Source of the DNA: OMPR01 sp965183835
GTDB taxonomy: Bacteria; Pseudomonadota; Alphaproteobacteria; Rhodobacterales; Rhodobacteraceae
Length of the DNA stretch: 64,000 bases
Assembly (NCBI GenBank): GCA_965183835.1
Contig: CBCYME010000011.1
Location: 62,001-126,000, forward strand
Reading direction: 5' to 3'
Both the position numbers and the translations under genes were made by a program. The number at the start of each line of letters is the position of its first letter. The stretch's first letter is position 1. Below are positions 34,076 to 43,262 of the stretch, piece by piece. A model generated the notes under the pieces. It was not told where the DNA came from, did not search any database, and saw only the letters and a list, made by a program, of their open reading frames with translations.

Positions 34076-34882
34076 ATGAGCTGTTTTCAAACCATTCAGG
34101 ACTATGGCCTGCGCTCCATCGGGTATGGTGAACGCCTGCTGCCCAAGTCCGATTTCACCCTGTGTGAACAGTTCACCCTGATTGGGTCCGGCATGATCTG
34201 GAACATCTACTTTGGTGTTCTGGCGCTGTTGCTCGGGTTCTTTTTTGCGACCGCATTGGCGGTGGCCAAATTCTCGTCCAGCCGCCTAATCCGCAAACCG
34301 GCAGAGTGGTTCATCTTTCTGTTCCGGGGCTCGCCCCTGTTCATTCAGTTCTTCTTTGCCTACTTCCTGTTCTTGAACCTCAAGGGCGTGCACCCCTTCT
34401 TTGGTCCGTTTACCGCCGCATGGCTGGGGGCGTTGATCACGCTGTTCCTGAACACCTCCGCCTACACAGCCGAGATCTTTTATGGCGCGCTGCGCTCGAT
34501 CCCCAAGGGCGACACCGAAGCCGCCGATGCCTATGGCATGTCCGGCTGGCCCCGGTTCAAACGGATCATCTGGCCCACCATGCTGCGCCTGGCATGGCCC
34601 GCCTACACGAACGAGGCGATCTTTCTCTTTCACGCCACCACACTGGTCTATTTCTCGGGCTTCCCCGCATGGCGTCAAAAAGGCGATGCGCTCTATTACG
34701 CCAGCTACTTTGCCGACAAAACGTTCAACCCCTTTGTGCCCTATCCCATTCTGGCGTTCTACTTCATCATGGTTACGCTGGTGATCGTGGGGGGGTTCGG
34801 ATTGATCAACACTCGGCTGAACCGTCACCTGCCCTCGGCACGACGCGCCAAGCTGCGCATCCGTCCCAACCTGATCCGCTGA
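34076..34882 (+). CDS. Amino acid ABC transporter permease
   Basis: 268 residues with five membrane helices. RKPAEWFIFLFRGSPLFIQFFFAYF (the RGTPL-like His/Glu-permease motif) and SIPKGDTEAADAYGMSGWPRFKRIIWPTML (EAA loop that contacts the ATPase) identify a HisM-type permease. Intact, unlike its partner 92 bases upstream. The spacer between them holds a GTGCCTGTG/CACAGGCAC palindrome around 34020-34038 and an AAGGAGG ribosome site. Confidence 0.93.
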   Translation: MSCFQTIQDYGLRSIGYGERLLPKSDFTLCEQFTLIGSGMIWNIYFGVLALLLGFFFATALAVAKFSSSRLIRKPAEWFIFLFRGSPLFIQFFFAYFLFLNLKGVHPFFGPFTAAWLGALITLFLNTSAYTAEIFYGALRSIPKGDTEAADAYGMSGWPRFKRIIWPTMLRLAWPAYTNEAIFLFHATTLVYFSGFPAWRQKGDALYYASYFADKTFNPFVPYPILAFYFIMVTLVIVGGFGLINTRLNRHLPSARRAKLRIRPNLIR

Positions 34883-34913
34883 TCACTGGCCGCCCCTATT
34901 CAAACACGCCCTT

Positions 34914-34941
34914 CACTTGGCCGCTTTAACGCGCCCAAGTG
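34914..34941 (+). terminator. Hairpin after the ABC importer operon
   Basis: CACTTGG-C-CGC / GCG-C-CCAAGTG: a stem of ten pairs with one C-C mismatch and a TTTAAC loop, 31 bases after the permease stop. There is no T-run, so it may stabilise the 3' end rather than terminate by itself. The rest of the 244-base gap before the cyclase holds no gene I can see. Confidence 0.5.
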
Positions 34942-35126
34942 ACCCCAACCTTGCATCTGCCCCCCACACAACCATACAGAGAAGAGGCCCCTCATTTCTG
35001 CAATACCCCCCCTCAGGAGTGGTGTTTTGCAGTGATATCGAGTAAGGTATGACCATACATTCAATTTTAAGACCTTCCTAAATTGGATCAGCTTTTCGCG
35101 CTGATCCGTCAAAGAAAGCTATTTCA

Positions 35127-36888
35127 GTGACTATCTGTGGTCGAAAAATCGACCTCGTCTGGCTGAGGTCATTCCAATATTCTACTTTTCTGGTTGCTCT
35201 TATCGGAGCATCCCTCTCCTTCGTTGCCTATGACATGTTGGAACGCATAGAACATGAACGTGAAACCGCAAACTTTGCGCTCGCTGCCAATCATCCGGTG
35301 GCAAACCTCAGCAATAAAATTCAAACCAACCTCGCGGCAGTTCAGTCCCTTGTTGCATTTTACGAAAGTTCTGAATTTGTCAGCCGCAAAGAATTCGACA
35401 CTTTTGCGTTGTCCGTTCTCGACTGGCATTCGAACCTACAGGCCTTGGAATGGCTACCAAAAGTCACGGCACCAGAACGTGAAGCTTTCGAAAGAAAGGC
35501 AAGATCAAACGGGTTAGTGGCCTTTCACATCACAGAACAAGGGAGCGACGGGAATCTGATCCCCGCCCATGCGCGCTCTGAATATTTCCCCGTCTTCTAC
35601 ATGCAGCCCATATCCGGAAACGAAGCCGCTTTGGGCTTTGATCTGATGTCTGAGACAATCCGAAAAACGACGCTCGAAACAGCTATCCGGCTCCGTCGGG
35701 TAACCGCCTCGCAGCCGGTAACGCTGGTACAGGGACCGGAAAACAAACTGGGCATTCTCATCGCGGCTCCCGTTTTCTCCCCGACCTCTTCCACCTGGGA
35801 CACGTCTGACTTTGCAGACTCAGTTCACGGAATTGTTCTGGCCGTCCTCCGGATAGACGATCTGATTGAGACCGCCATCGGACCTTGGGCGGATCGCTAT
35901 GGAACCGCAGATATCCAAATATTTGCAACCCTGAGTACAGGTGAACGCCAGTTAATTTATTCCAGCCGAACCTCTGATTTGCTAAGAACCACAAGTCCAG
36001 CCTTGTCTCAGAGCGTAGAAATCGCCGACCAGAAATGGCAGGTGATTATTCGCACGCCACCTGAATGGGCGACAACACACGACCATTGGCTCCCCCCCCT
36101 TGCCCTGATGTTTGGCCTTACCCTGACCACGATCGCAACTCTTGTGTATCGCTTGCGCCTTATCGGGATGGCCAAACTATCGGCTTTGTCCGCGTCCCTA
36201 GAGGCACAGAACCAAGAACTTCGAACCGTTTCCCAAACGCTTTCAAAATATCTCCCGCGCCAACTTTGGGGTGCGGTTATGGACGGTGAAACCCGAGACG
36301 ACATTTCAGCGAAACCCAAACTCTTGACCATCTTCATCAGTGACATCGAGGGCTTCACCGAGATTTCGAGCACGTTGGACTCAGCCAACCTAACCCGGCT
36401 TCTGAATGAATATTTTGCTGAGATGTCTCAGATCGCCGCGCGCCACGGCGCAACACTGGACAAATACGTTGGGGACGCAATCCTCATGTTTTTTGGCGAC
36501 CCGGTCAGCAAAGGGCAACAGCAAGACGCTATAAATTGTGTGGCGATGGCGTTAGAAATGCAGGACCGTCTGGTGGGTCTGCGAAAGAAATGGCTCGATC
36601 TGGGGCATGGTGATCTGTTTCCATGCCCGCATGGCGATTCACACAGGCTATTGCGATGTGGGAACATTCGGCAGCTCTGATCGAATGTCTTACACAATCA
36701 TTGGACTAGACGTAAATATCACTGCGCGCGTTCAAAAACAGGGTATCTTGGATGGCGTAACGGTCACTGAAACAACCTATGACCTCATCAAAGACGCATT
36801 TGATATGGCAGATTGTAGACAAGTTCACCTCAAGGGGGTTCCGCCACAAAGTTTGCCTAAGAAACGTTTACGGCAAAAAGGCTCATAA
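35127..36888 (+). pseudogene. CHASE-domain adenylate/guanylate cyclase (frameshifted)
   Basis: Two membrane helices (about 14-36 and 315-340) flank a periplasmic CHASE sensor domain (ALEWLPKVTAPEREAFERKA; YFPVFYMQPISGNEAALGFD). A class III cyclase domain follows, with metal Asp in FISDIEGFTEIS and KYVGDAILMFFGDP. After LGHGDLF the frame is lost; removing one C from TTTCCATG at about 36621 restores HARMAIHTGYCDVGTFGSSD and GLDVNITARVQ, which hold the substrate and transition-state residues. The intact product would be 586 residues. As read, it lacks the second half of the active site and should be inactive. Its AT-richer sequence differs from neighbours. GTG start. Confidence 0.8.
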
Positions 36889-37008
36889 GGTTGATCTTCG
36901 CCCCCCTCAGCCCGGCATGGCGTCTTAGCCCGGAATAATTTGATCAAATTCCGTGACAACCCGTTTTGCCTCCGGTACATCTCAATCCAGAGCAACCGGG
37001 AGAGCACC

Positions 37009-38330
37009 ATGGACGTCAGCCATCTGCACACTTTGCGCATCGGGATTTGCGATCTGAATGGCCAGATGCGCGGCAAACGCGTGCCCGCTGCCTATGCAAC
37101 CAAGCTCAGCACTGGCGCCGTCAGAATGCCCTTTTCCGCGCTCAACGTGGATCTGTGGGGGGCTGACATTGCCGACAGCCCACTGGTGTTTGAAACCGGC
37201 GATGCCGATGCGGTTCTCTTGCCCACGGATCGGGGCCCTGTTCCCATGCCTTGGATCAACAGCCCAACCGCGCTGTTCCCCATGACCATGCACCACGATG
37301 ACGGCACCCCCTTTGTTGGGGATCCGCGCCACGCGCTTGCCGCTGTGCTGGATCGCTATGCCGCGCGGGGCTGGACCGTGATTGCCGCGACCGAGATGGA
37401 ATTCACCTTGCTGGATGACAGCGGCGAAACCCCACAGCCCGCCCATGAACCCGCTAACACAGCGCCGCCTTGTGGACGAATCCGTCCTGTCGATGGCCGA
37501 GTTGGATGCCTTTGATGGCTTCTTTACCGATCTCTATGACGCCTGCGAAACCATGGAGATCCCGGCCCAAACCTCGATTTCAGAAAGCGGCGTCGGCCAG
37601 TTCGAAATCAACCTGAACCACCAAGACGCCCTGCGCAGCGCAGACGACGCGTGGCTGTTCAAGGATCTGGTGCGCGGCCTTGCCCGCAAACACGGGTTCG
37701 CCGCCACCTTTATGTCCAAACCCTATGCAGATGACGCAGGCAACGGGATGCATGTGCATTTCTCGGTCGTGGACAAAGACGGTTGCAAACATCTTTGATG
37801 ATGGCGGCCCAGATGGCACGGATCTGTTGCGCAACGCGGTGGCCGGATGCCTCGCCGCCATGCCCGCCAGCACGTTGATTTTTGCCCCCCACGGCAACTC
37901 CTACGACCGGCTGGTTCCCGGTGCACACGCGCCCACGGCGGCATGCTGGGCCTATGAAAACCGTACAGCAGCGATCCGGATACCCGGTGGCGCACCTGCG
38001 GCCCGCCGGATCGAACACCGCGTTGCGGGCGGCGACATCAATCCCTACCTGATGCTTGCAACTGTCTTTGGTGCGGCGCTCATCGGCATCGAAGATGCGA
38101 TGACGCCCCCGCCCCCAATCACCGGCAACGCCTATGAGGTTCCCGATGTGCCGCAACTGGCCGCCAATTGGTCCGACGCGATCGCCGCGCTGGAATCCGA
38201 TCCGCTGATGGTCCGAATTTTGCCCGCTGATCTGATCCGCTACCTTGCCATGACCAAACGGCAGGAAATCGCACGTTTCGCGGACCGTCCGCCCGAAACC
38301 CATTGGCTAAGCTATCTGAACGCAGTGTAA
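37009..38330 (+). pseudogene. Glutamine synthetase family ligase (two frameshifts)
   Basis: Three frames together spell a 439-residue GS-family protein. Frame 1 (from ATG 37009): LRIGICDLNGQMRGKRVPA to TEMEFTLLDD...HEP. Frame 2: LTQRRLVDESVLSMAELDAF to GVGQFEINLNHQ...GMHVHFSVVDKDG. Frame 3: NIFDDGGPDGTDLL to RIPGGAPAARRIEHRVAGGDINPYL. Removing one C at about 37450-37452 and one T at about 37780 joins them. The ATP and glutamate motifs (NSYDRLVPG, ENRTAAIRIP) are present, so the ancestor was active. The second, intact GS-like gene lies 0.7 kb downstream. Confidence 0.82.
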
Positions 38331-38389
38331 CGACTTGCTGCGTCTGCCGCTCTTCGTCTAGCGTGACGCAGCCCAACATCAGGTGATTT

Positions 38390-39067
38390 ATGAAAATCGG
38401 CATCCTCCTCGCCGGCCACACGCCAGACCCACTCCGCGACACCCACGGCAACTTTGACCACATGTTCGCTCAGCTTTTAAAAGGTCGTGCTTTCGAATTC
38501 ATCAGCTTTGATCTGCTGGATGGTGCGCGCCCTTCAGTCGATCAAGCCGACGGATGGCTGATCCCCGGCTCTCTGCATGGCGTCTACGAAGACCACGCTT
38601 GGATTCCCACGCTTGAACAGCTCATTCGCGATATCCATCACGCGAAAAAGCCGTTGATCGGGGTCTGTTTTGGCCATCAGATCATCGCCAAAGCCTTGGG
38701 CGGACAGGTCGAGAAATATCAAGGCGGTTGGGCCGTTGGATATACCGAATATGATCTGGACGGAAAAACCATTGCCTTGAACGCATGGCATCAGGATCAG
38801 GTGATCGCAGCCCCAACCAATGCCCGAACCCTCGCCAGCAACGCCCATTGCGAACACGCGGTTCTTGCCTACGACGACCACATCTGGACGGTTCAGGCGC
38901 ATCCCGAATTCGACGGCCCCTTTATCGATGGCCTGCTTCAGGATTATGGCCCCGGCATCGTCCCAGATGACCTGCTACACGCCGCCGCCAATCAAACACA
39001 GGCCCCAACCGACGCCGCATGGCTGGCCACTCAGATGGCAGATTTTTTCCAGAAAGCGAGGGCCTGA
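38390..39067 (+). CDS. Type 1 glutamine amidotransferase
   Basis: 225 residues with the complete class I triad: nucleophile Cys93 in GVCFGHQIIAKALGG, and His171/Glu173 in QAHPEFDG. It resembles the GMP synthase-like GATase group more than PuuD-type C26 hydrolases. Free-standing members act on gamma-glutamyl bonds or supply ammonia. The stop overlaps the start of the intact GS-like ligase by one base (TGATG), so the two are made together. A gamma-glutamyl hydrolase role beside a gamma-glutamyl ligase is plausible but inferred. Confidence 0.9.
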   Translation: MKIGILLAGHTPDPLRDTHGNFDHMFAQLLKGRAFEFISFDLLDGARPSVDQADGWLIPGSLHGVYEDHAWIPTLEQLIRDIHHAKKPLIGVCFGHQIIAKALGGQVEKYQGGWAVGYTEYDLDGKTIALNAWHQDQVIAAPTNARTLASNAHCEHAVLAYDDHIWTVQAHPEFDGPFIDGLLQDYGPGIVPDDLLHAAANQTQAPTDAAWLATQMADFFQKARA

Positions 39068-40425
39068 TGGCCGATTGGACAGACAACCTCCCCGAAGGCG
39101 CACGCACCTATCTCGAAGGGCGCCGACTGGACGAAGTCGAGTGCATCATCTCGGACCTGCCCGGCATTGCGCGCGGCAAGGCAGTGCCTGCCAAGAAATT
39201 CGCACGCCAAAGCTATTTCCACCTGCCCGACAGCGTCTTTTACCAGACCATCACCGGCGATTGGGGCGAGGCAGCGGACGAAGACGGGTTCATCGAAAAG
39301 GACATGATCCTCAAGCCCGACTTTTCCACAGCCACGGCCGCCCCTTGGACCGGCGACTGGACCCTGCAAGTGATCCACGACGCCTATGACCGGGACGACA
39401 ACCCGATCCCGTTCAGCCCGCGCAATGTGCTCAAACGCGTTGTGCAGCTCTATCACGACAAAGGCTGGGAACCCATCGTTGCCCCGGAAATGGAGTTCTT
39501 TCTGGTCGCCCGCAACATCGACCCGGCGCATGAAATCAAGCCCATGATGGGCCGCTCGGGCCGCCCCGCCGCCGCCCGACAGGCCTATTCGATGACCGCC
39601 GTGGATGAATTTGGACCAGTGATCGACGATATCTATGACTTTGCCGAACATCAGGGGTTCGAGATCGACGGCATCACCCAAGAAGGCGGCGCAGGTCAGC
39701 TGGAAATCAACCTACTGCATGGCGATCCGGTCAAACTGGCGGACGAGGTGTTTTACTTCAAACGCCTGATCCGCGAGGCGGCGCTGCGCCACGATTGTTT
39801 TGCCACCTTCATGGCCAAACCCATCGAACACGAACCCGGCTCGGCCATGCATATCCACCACTCGATCCTAGATATCGAAACCGGCGAAAACATCTTTTCC
39901 GGCCCTCAGGGCGGCGAAACGGACGCGTTTTACCACTTCATCGCCGGGCTACAGACGCACCTACCCTCGGCCTTGGCCGTCATGGCACCCTATGTGAATT
40001 CCTATCGTCGATACGTCAAAGATCACGCTGCCCCGATCAATCTGGAATGGGCCCGCGACAACCGCACCACGGGCATTCGCGTGCCCCTGTCCAGCGCGTC
40101 GTCCCGCCGGGTTGAAAACCGGATCGCAGGCATGGACTGCAACCCCTATCTGGGCATCGCAGCCTCACTGGCCTGTGGCTATCTGGGCCTGATCGAAGAA
40201 AACCGCCCCCGCCGCCAGTTCAAAGGCGATGCCTACGAGGGCGATGGCGATATCCCGCAGGTCATGGGACAAGCCCTCGACATGTTTGAAGAGGCAACCG
40301 CCCTACACGAGGTGCTTGGCCCCGATTTCGCCCGTGTCTATGGCATCGTCAAACGCGCTGAATACGACGAATTCCTGCAAGTGATTTCCCCTTGGGAACG
40401 CGAACACCTGCTGCTCAACGTCTGA
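39067..40425 (+). CDS. Glutamine synthetase family protein (gamma-glutamylamine ligase-like)
   Basis: 452 residues. The N-terminal beta-grasp has VECIISDLPGIARGKAVP. The catalytic domain shows VAPEMEFFLV (metal Glu), QEGGAGQLEINLLHGD, ATFMAKPIEHEPGSAMHIHHS, PYVNSYRRYVKDHAAP and RDNRTTGIRVPLSSASSRRVENRIAGMDCNPYL. This is the PuuA/GlnT branch rather than GlnA: no adenylylation Tyr loop is evident. Such enzymes ligate glutamate to amines such as putrescine. Coupled by one base to the amidotransferase; the upstream ABC importer may feed it. Confidence 0.92.
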   Translation: MADWTDNLPEGARTYLEGRRLDEVECIISDLPGIARGKAVPAKKFARQSYFHLPDSVFYQTITGDWGEAADEDGFIEKDMILKPDFSTATAAPWTGDWTLQVIHDAYDRDDNPIPFSPRNVLKRVVQLYHDKGWEPIVAPEMEFFLVARNIDPAHEIKPMMGRSGRPAAARQAYSMTAVDEFGPVIDDIYDFAEHQGFEIDGITQEGGAGQLEINLLHGDPVKLADEVFYFKRLIREAALRHDCFATFMAKPIEHEPGSAMHIHHSILDIETGENIFSGPQGGETDAFYHFIAGLQTHLPSALAVMAPYVNSYRRYVKDHAAPINLEWARDNRTTGIRVPLSSASSRRVENRIAGMDCNPYLGIAASLACGYLGLIEENRPRRQFKGDAYEGDGDIPQVMGQALDMFEEATALHEVLGPDFARVYGIVKRAEYDEFLQVISPWEREHLLLNV

Positions 40426-40455
40426 TCCCAGCGACAGTCCCCCCTAAAACAGTCC

Positions 40456-40489
40456 AACCCGTCCAGCTTCCGCAGTTGGGCGGGTTTTT
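40456..40489 (+). terminator. Intrinsic terminator after the GS-like gene
   Basis: AACCCGTCCA / TGGGCGGGTT, a 10-bp stem with one G-U pair and an 11-base loop, followed by TTT. It lies 31 bases after the stop codon and separates this operon from the aminotransferase gene. Confidence 0.8.
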
Positions 40490-40605
40490 CTATGGCGTAA
40501 ACGCGCGCGCAATTGCGCCCAGAGCCGCAAAAGACGGCAACAGACCTTGGCAATTTCGAGTCTTTGTTTTACATTTACCAAAGGTTCTATTCAGGAAATT
40601 GAAAT

Positions 40606-41796
40606 ATGATACAGCCGCCAAACGTTCACGCCGCCGAACCCATCCCCGAAGCCGCCCGCGATGCCATCGACGCGCTGCTTCGCTCTGGGGATCTGTTCCG
40701 CTACACCGCGCCGGAAAATTCCCCTGTTTCCCTGCTCGAATCCGAATTCGCCGCCCTCTTGGGCAGCAAATACGCCTTGGCTGTTTCCTCCTGCTCTGCT
40801 GCGCTGTTCCTGTCACTCAAGGCGCTTGGCCTGCCCCGTGACGCGCGTGTCATGATCCCCGGCTTTACCTTTGCTGCGGTGCCCTCGTCAGTGGTGCACG
40901 CCGACTGCATCCCCGTCCTGTGCGATGTGCAGGACAACTACCGCATCGACATGTCCGATTTCGAGGCCAAGCTGGACAGCGTGCAGGCGGTCATCATCAG
41001 CCACATGCGCGGCCATACGTCGGATATGGATGGGATCATGACCCTGTGTGACGCCCGCAATATCCCCGTGATCGAAGATGCCGCCCACTCGCTGGGCACC
41101 ACATGGCATGGCGAAAACATCGGCACCCTTGGCCGCGTTGGCTGTTTCTCGTTCCAGTCCTACAAGATGATCAACGCAGGCGAAGGCGGCATCCTAATCA
41201 CCGACGACGCCGACATTGTGGCGCGCGCGATCATCATGTCAGGCGCATACGAGCATAATTGGAAGAAACACCCGGTCCTACAGGATGCCTTCGCCAAATG
41301 GCAAAACCAACTGCCGCTCTATAATCTGCGGATGAGCAATCTCAGCGCCGCTGTGATCCGGCCCCAATTGCCCGAACTGATGCGCCGGGTGCGCGATGGC
41401 CGTGCCAACCATGACTACGTCGCAGACCGCTTGAACACCTCACCTTGGATCACTGTTCCCGCGCCCCTCGCGCCCGAAGTCCGCGCGCCCGACTCCATCC
41501 AGTTCAACATCACTGGTCTGGACGAGGCCGACACCCGCGCCTTTGCCGCCGCTGCCGAGGCCAAAGGCGTCAAGGTTCAGGTGTTTGGCCTGAGCGAGGA
41601 TAACGCGCGCGCGTTCTGGAACTGGCAGTTCATTCCCGACCTGCCTGACCTGCCCCAAACACGCGCCATGCTGATGCAGGCCTGCGATGTGCGCCTGCCC
41701 GTGCGCCTGACCCGGGCGGAACTGGATGCGGTTGCGGATATCTTGCTAGAGGCCATGTCAGAAGTGGCCGGCCCCCTGCGCGTCTTTGGAACCTAA
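40606..41796 (+). CDS. DegT/DnrJ/EryC1/StrS family aminotransferase
   Basis: 396 residues, PLP fold type I. VIEDAAHSLGTTW carries the cofactor-binding Asp. Lys187 in FSFQSYKMINAGEGG is the Schiff-base lysine in the family's usual context. ALAVSSCSAALFLSLKALGL and PGFTFAAVPSSVVHADCIPVLCD are further markers. Family members aminate keto-sugars, but several act on other substrates. No sugar nucleotide genes are near, and the neighbours point to amino acid or amine metabolism. A small terminator follows. Confidence 0.9.
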   Translation: MIQPPNVHAAEPIPEAARDAIDALLRSGDLFRYTAPENSPVSLLESEFAALLGSKYALAVSSCSAALFLSLKALGLPRDARVMIPGFTFAAVPSSVVHADCIPVLCDVQDNYRIDMSDFEAKLDSVQAVIISHMRGHTSDMDGIMTLCDARNIPVIEDAAHSLGTTWHGENIGTLGRVGCFSFQSYKMINAGEGGILITDDADIVARAIIMSGAYEHNWKKHPVLQDAFAKWQNQLPLYNLRMSNLSAAVIRPQLPELMRRVRDGRANHDYVADRLNTSPWITVPAPLAPEVRAPDSIQFNITGLDEADTRAFAAAAEAKGVKVQVFGLSEDNARAFWNWQFIPDLPDLPQTRAMLMQACDVRLPVRLTRAELDAVADILLEAMSEVAGPLRVFGT

Positions 41797-41810
41797 GCCC
41801 CAAACACCAA

Positions 41811-41832
41811 AGAGGCCCCAACCGGGGCCTCT
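41811..41832. terminator. Hairpin between aminotransferase and phaR
   Basis: AGAGGCCCC / GGGGCCTCT, a 9-bp perfect stem with an AACC loop between convergent genes. T-runs are weak on both sides, so it is probably a shared 3' end structure. Confidence 0.7.
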
Positions 41833-41859
41833 ATAAACTTTGCCTTACCGACAAAAAAC

Positions 41860-42420
41860 TTAGCTCAGCTTGGACAGTTTGCTCTGCAATTCCGCCAGCT
41901 GCTTTTTGATCTCGTCCAGATCCTCGCCACCTTCTTCGGTCGCGGCTTTGCCTTCACCTGCATCTGGGGCCGACCAGTTTGTCCCTAAACCACCCGTCAT
42001 CGCCTTCAGGAACGCCTGTTGCTGCGCCTGCATAGCTTCAAAACCGGGGATCTGAGTCATCGGATTGATGGCGCTCATGCCTTCCATCATCTTGGACTGA
42101 CTGTCCCGCAACATATCAAAAGAGCTTTGCAGGAACTGCGGCATCACCCCACCACCGGGTTGCATGTAACTGCGCACCAAATCGTTCAACACATCCACGG
42201 GCAAAACATTTTCGCCCCTGCTTTCGTGTTCTGCGATGATCTGCAACAGATACTGACGTGTCAGGTCATCGCCCGACTTCAGGTCAATAATCTGAACTTC
42301 GCGGCCTTCGCGAATGAACCCTGCGATGTCTTCCAGAGTGACGTAATCACTGGTTTCGGTATTATAGAGCCGCCGGCTGGCATAACGCTTGATCAACAGC
42401 GGCTTATCGGTATCTGCCAC
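41860..42420 (-). CDS. phaR: PHB synthesis repressor PhaR
   Basis: 186 residues from GTG 42420, which has GGGGAGGGAAG upstream and yields the family start ADTDKPLLIKRYASRRLYNTETSDYVTLEDIAGFIREGREVQ (PHB/PHA accumulation regulator DNA-binding domain). A second domain (RQYLLQIIAEHESRGENVLPVDVLNDLVRSYM) and a Gln/Met-rich region follow, ending in a coiled coil (DLDEIKKQLAELQSKLSKL). PhaR represses phasin and its own gene and is released by binding PHB granules. An upstream ATG (42447) is a possible alternative start. A near-perfect operator half overlaps its 5' end. Confidence 0.93.
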   Translation of the reverse strand: MADTDKPLLIKRYASRRLYNTETSDYVTLEDIAGFIREGREVQIIDLKSGDDLTRQYLLQIIAEHESRGENVLPVDVLNDLVRSYMQPGGGVMPQFLQSSFDMLRDSQSKMMEGMSAINPMTQIPGFEAMQAQQQAFLKAMTGGLGTNWSAPDAGEGKAATEEGGEDLDEIKKQLAELQSKLSKLS

Positions 42421-42441
42421 GGACTTCCCTCCCCAAGGATG

Positions 42442-42452
42442 ATGCATTGCAG
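42442..42452. promoter_or_regulatory. Probable PhaR operator at the phaR start
   Basis: On the minus strand the sequence reads CTGCAATGCAT, ten of eleven bases identical to the operator CTGCAATGCAG in front of phaP. It lies just upstream of GTG 42420, in the right place for autoregulation. The imperfect half-site lowers confidence. Confidence 0.45.
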
Positions 42453-42613
42453 CGTAGACTATGCGAGCGCAGAACAAAAAGAAAGAGCAGCGAACAGCAA
42501 CAGCCTGTTTTGCCTGTTTCCTCAATTCTCTACTGGGTGCGCGCCTGTCTCATCATGACCAAAGGGCGGCCCCGAAACACCAGGCCAAAACCACAGGCCC
42601 TAAAACAAAGAAA

Positions 42614-42635
42614 GGGCAGATCTCGCGATCTGCCC
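42614..42635 (-). terminator. Intrinsic terminator downstream of phaP
   Basis: GGGCAGATC / GATCTGCCC, a 9-bp perfect stem with a four-base loop, followed on the minus strand by TTTCTTTGTTTTA. It lies about 50 bases beyond the phaP stop. Confidence 0.8.
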
Positions 42636-42684
42636 AAACGGGATACTCCTAAAGGGAGGAGAGGGAGCGATCCCGCTTTATTTC

Positions 42685-43131
42685 TTACTTACCTGCTGTT
42701 GCTTTCTGAGCAGCGGCAGTTACGTCGTTGGTTGCTTTTTGAACAGCAGCCGATGCATCTTCTGCAACGTCTTTGCCAGCAGCCATCATCAACTCAACTG
42801 TGTCCATCTGAACTTTTTTCGCGATTTCAGCGAAAGCAGACATGTTTTCTGCAGCAACTTCAGCAGCGGCCGATGCGAAATCGGTTGCGGCTTTTGCGTA
42901 GTCAGCTGGATCAGCTTTAACTTTGGAAACTTCGGTCAGTTTCGACAGAGTTTCTTTTGTCCATTTGTTGGAGATCTCTGCGGATTTCTCAGCAGCTTCC
43001 AGAGCAACGCCAGACAGTTTTTCGTTCAGCGTAGCTGTGCTTTTGAATGCGTCTTCAACAGCACCGGTATCAACTGGAAAAGAACCCATCATGTCTTTCA
43101 TGATCGCGGAAAAATCTTGTGTCTTGTTCAT
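42685..43131 (-). CDS. phaP: Phasin family protein (PHB granule coat)
   Basis: 148 residues, almost wholly helical and Ala/Lys/Glu-rich, with no cysteine: MNKTQDFSAIMKDMMGSFPVD, NKWTKETLSKLTEVSK, AAEVAAENMSAFAEIAKKVQMDTVELM. The phasin pattern of amphipathic helices coats PHB granules and controls their size. Ribosome site GAGGA. Two PhaR-type operators lie in the 132-base region between its start and phaC. Confidence 0.9.
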   Translation of the reverse strand: MNKTQDFSAIMKDMMGSFPVDTGAVEDAFKSTATLNEKLSGVALEAAEKSAEISNKWTKETLSKLTEVSKVKADPADYAKAATDFASAAAEVAAENMSAFAEIAKKVQMDTVELMMAAGKDVAEDASAAVQKATNDVTAAAQKATAGK

Positions 43132-43197
43132 GGTATCAATCCTCTAGGCTGTTTACGGGCCCACCCCGTTTTCGTTCAGCTGATGAGAATATGATTT

Positions 43198-43208
43198 CTG
43201 CACCGCAG
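43198..43208. promoter_or_regulatory. PhaR operator, CTGC-ACC-GCAG
   Basis: A perfect match to CTGC-N3-GCAG, the TGC-rich site bound by PhaR in relatives such as Paracoccus. It lies 67 bases upstream of phaP and 30 bp from a second copy. Confidence 0.7.
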
Positions 43209-43227
43209 CATTTCAAGATATTTCTTG

Positions 43228-43238
43228 CTGCAATGCAG
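43228..43238. promoter_or_regulatory. PhaR operator, CTGC-AAT-GCAG
   Basis: Second perfect CTGC-N3-GCAG site upstream of phaP. Its start is 30 bp from that of the first, close to three helical turns, so both could be occupied on one face of the DNA. Confidence 0.7.
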
Positions 43239-43262
43239 AATAATTTTAGGAACATAGCAAAA

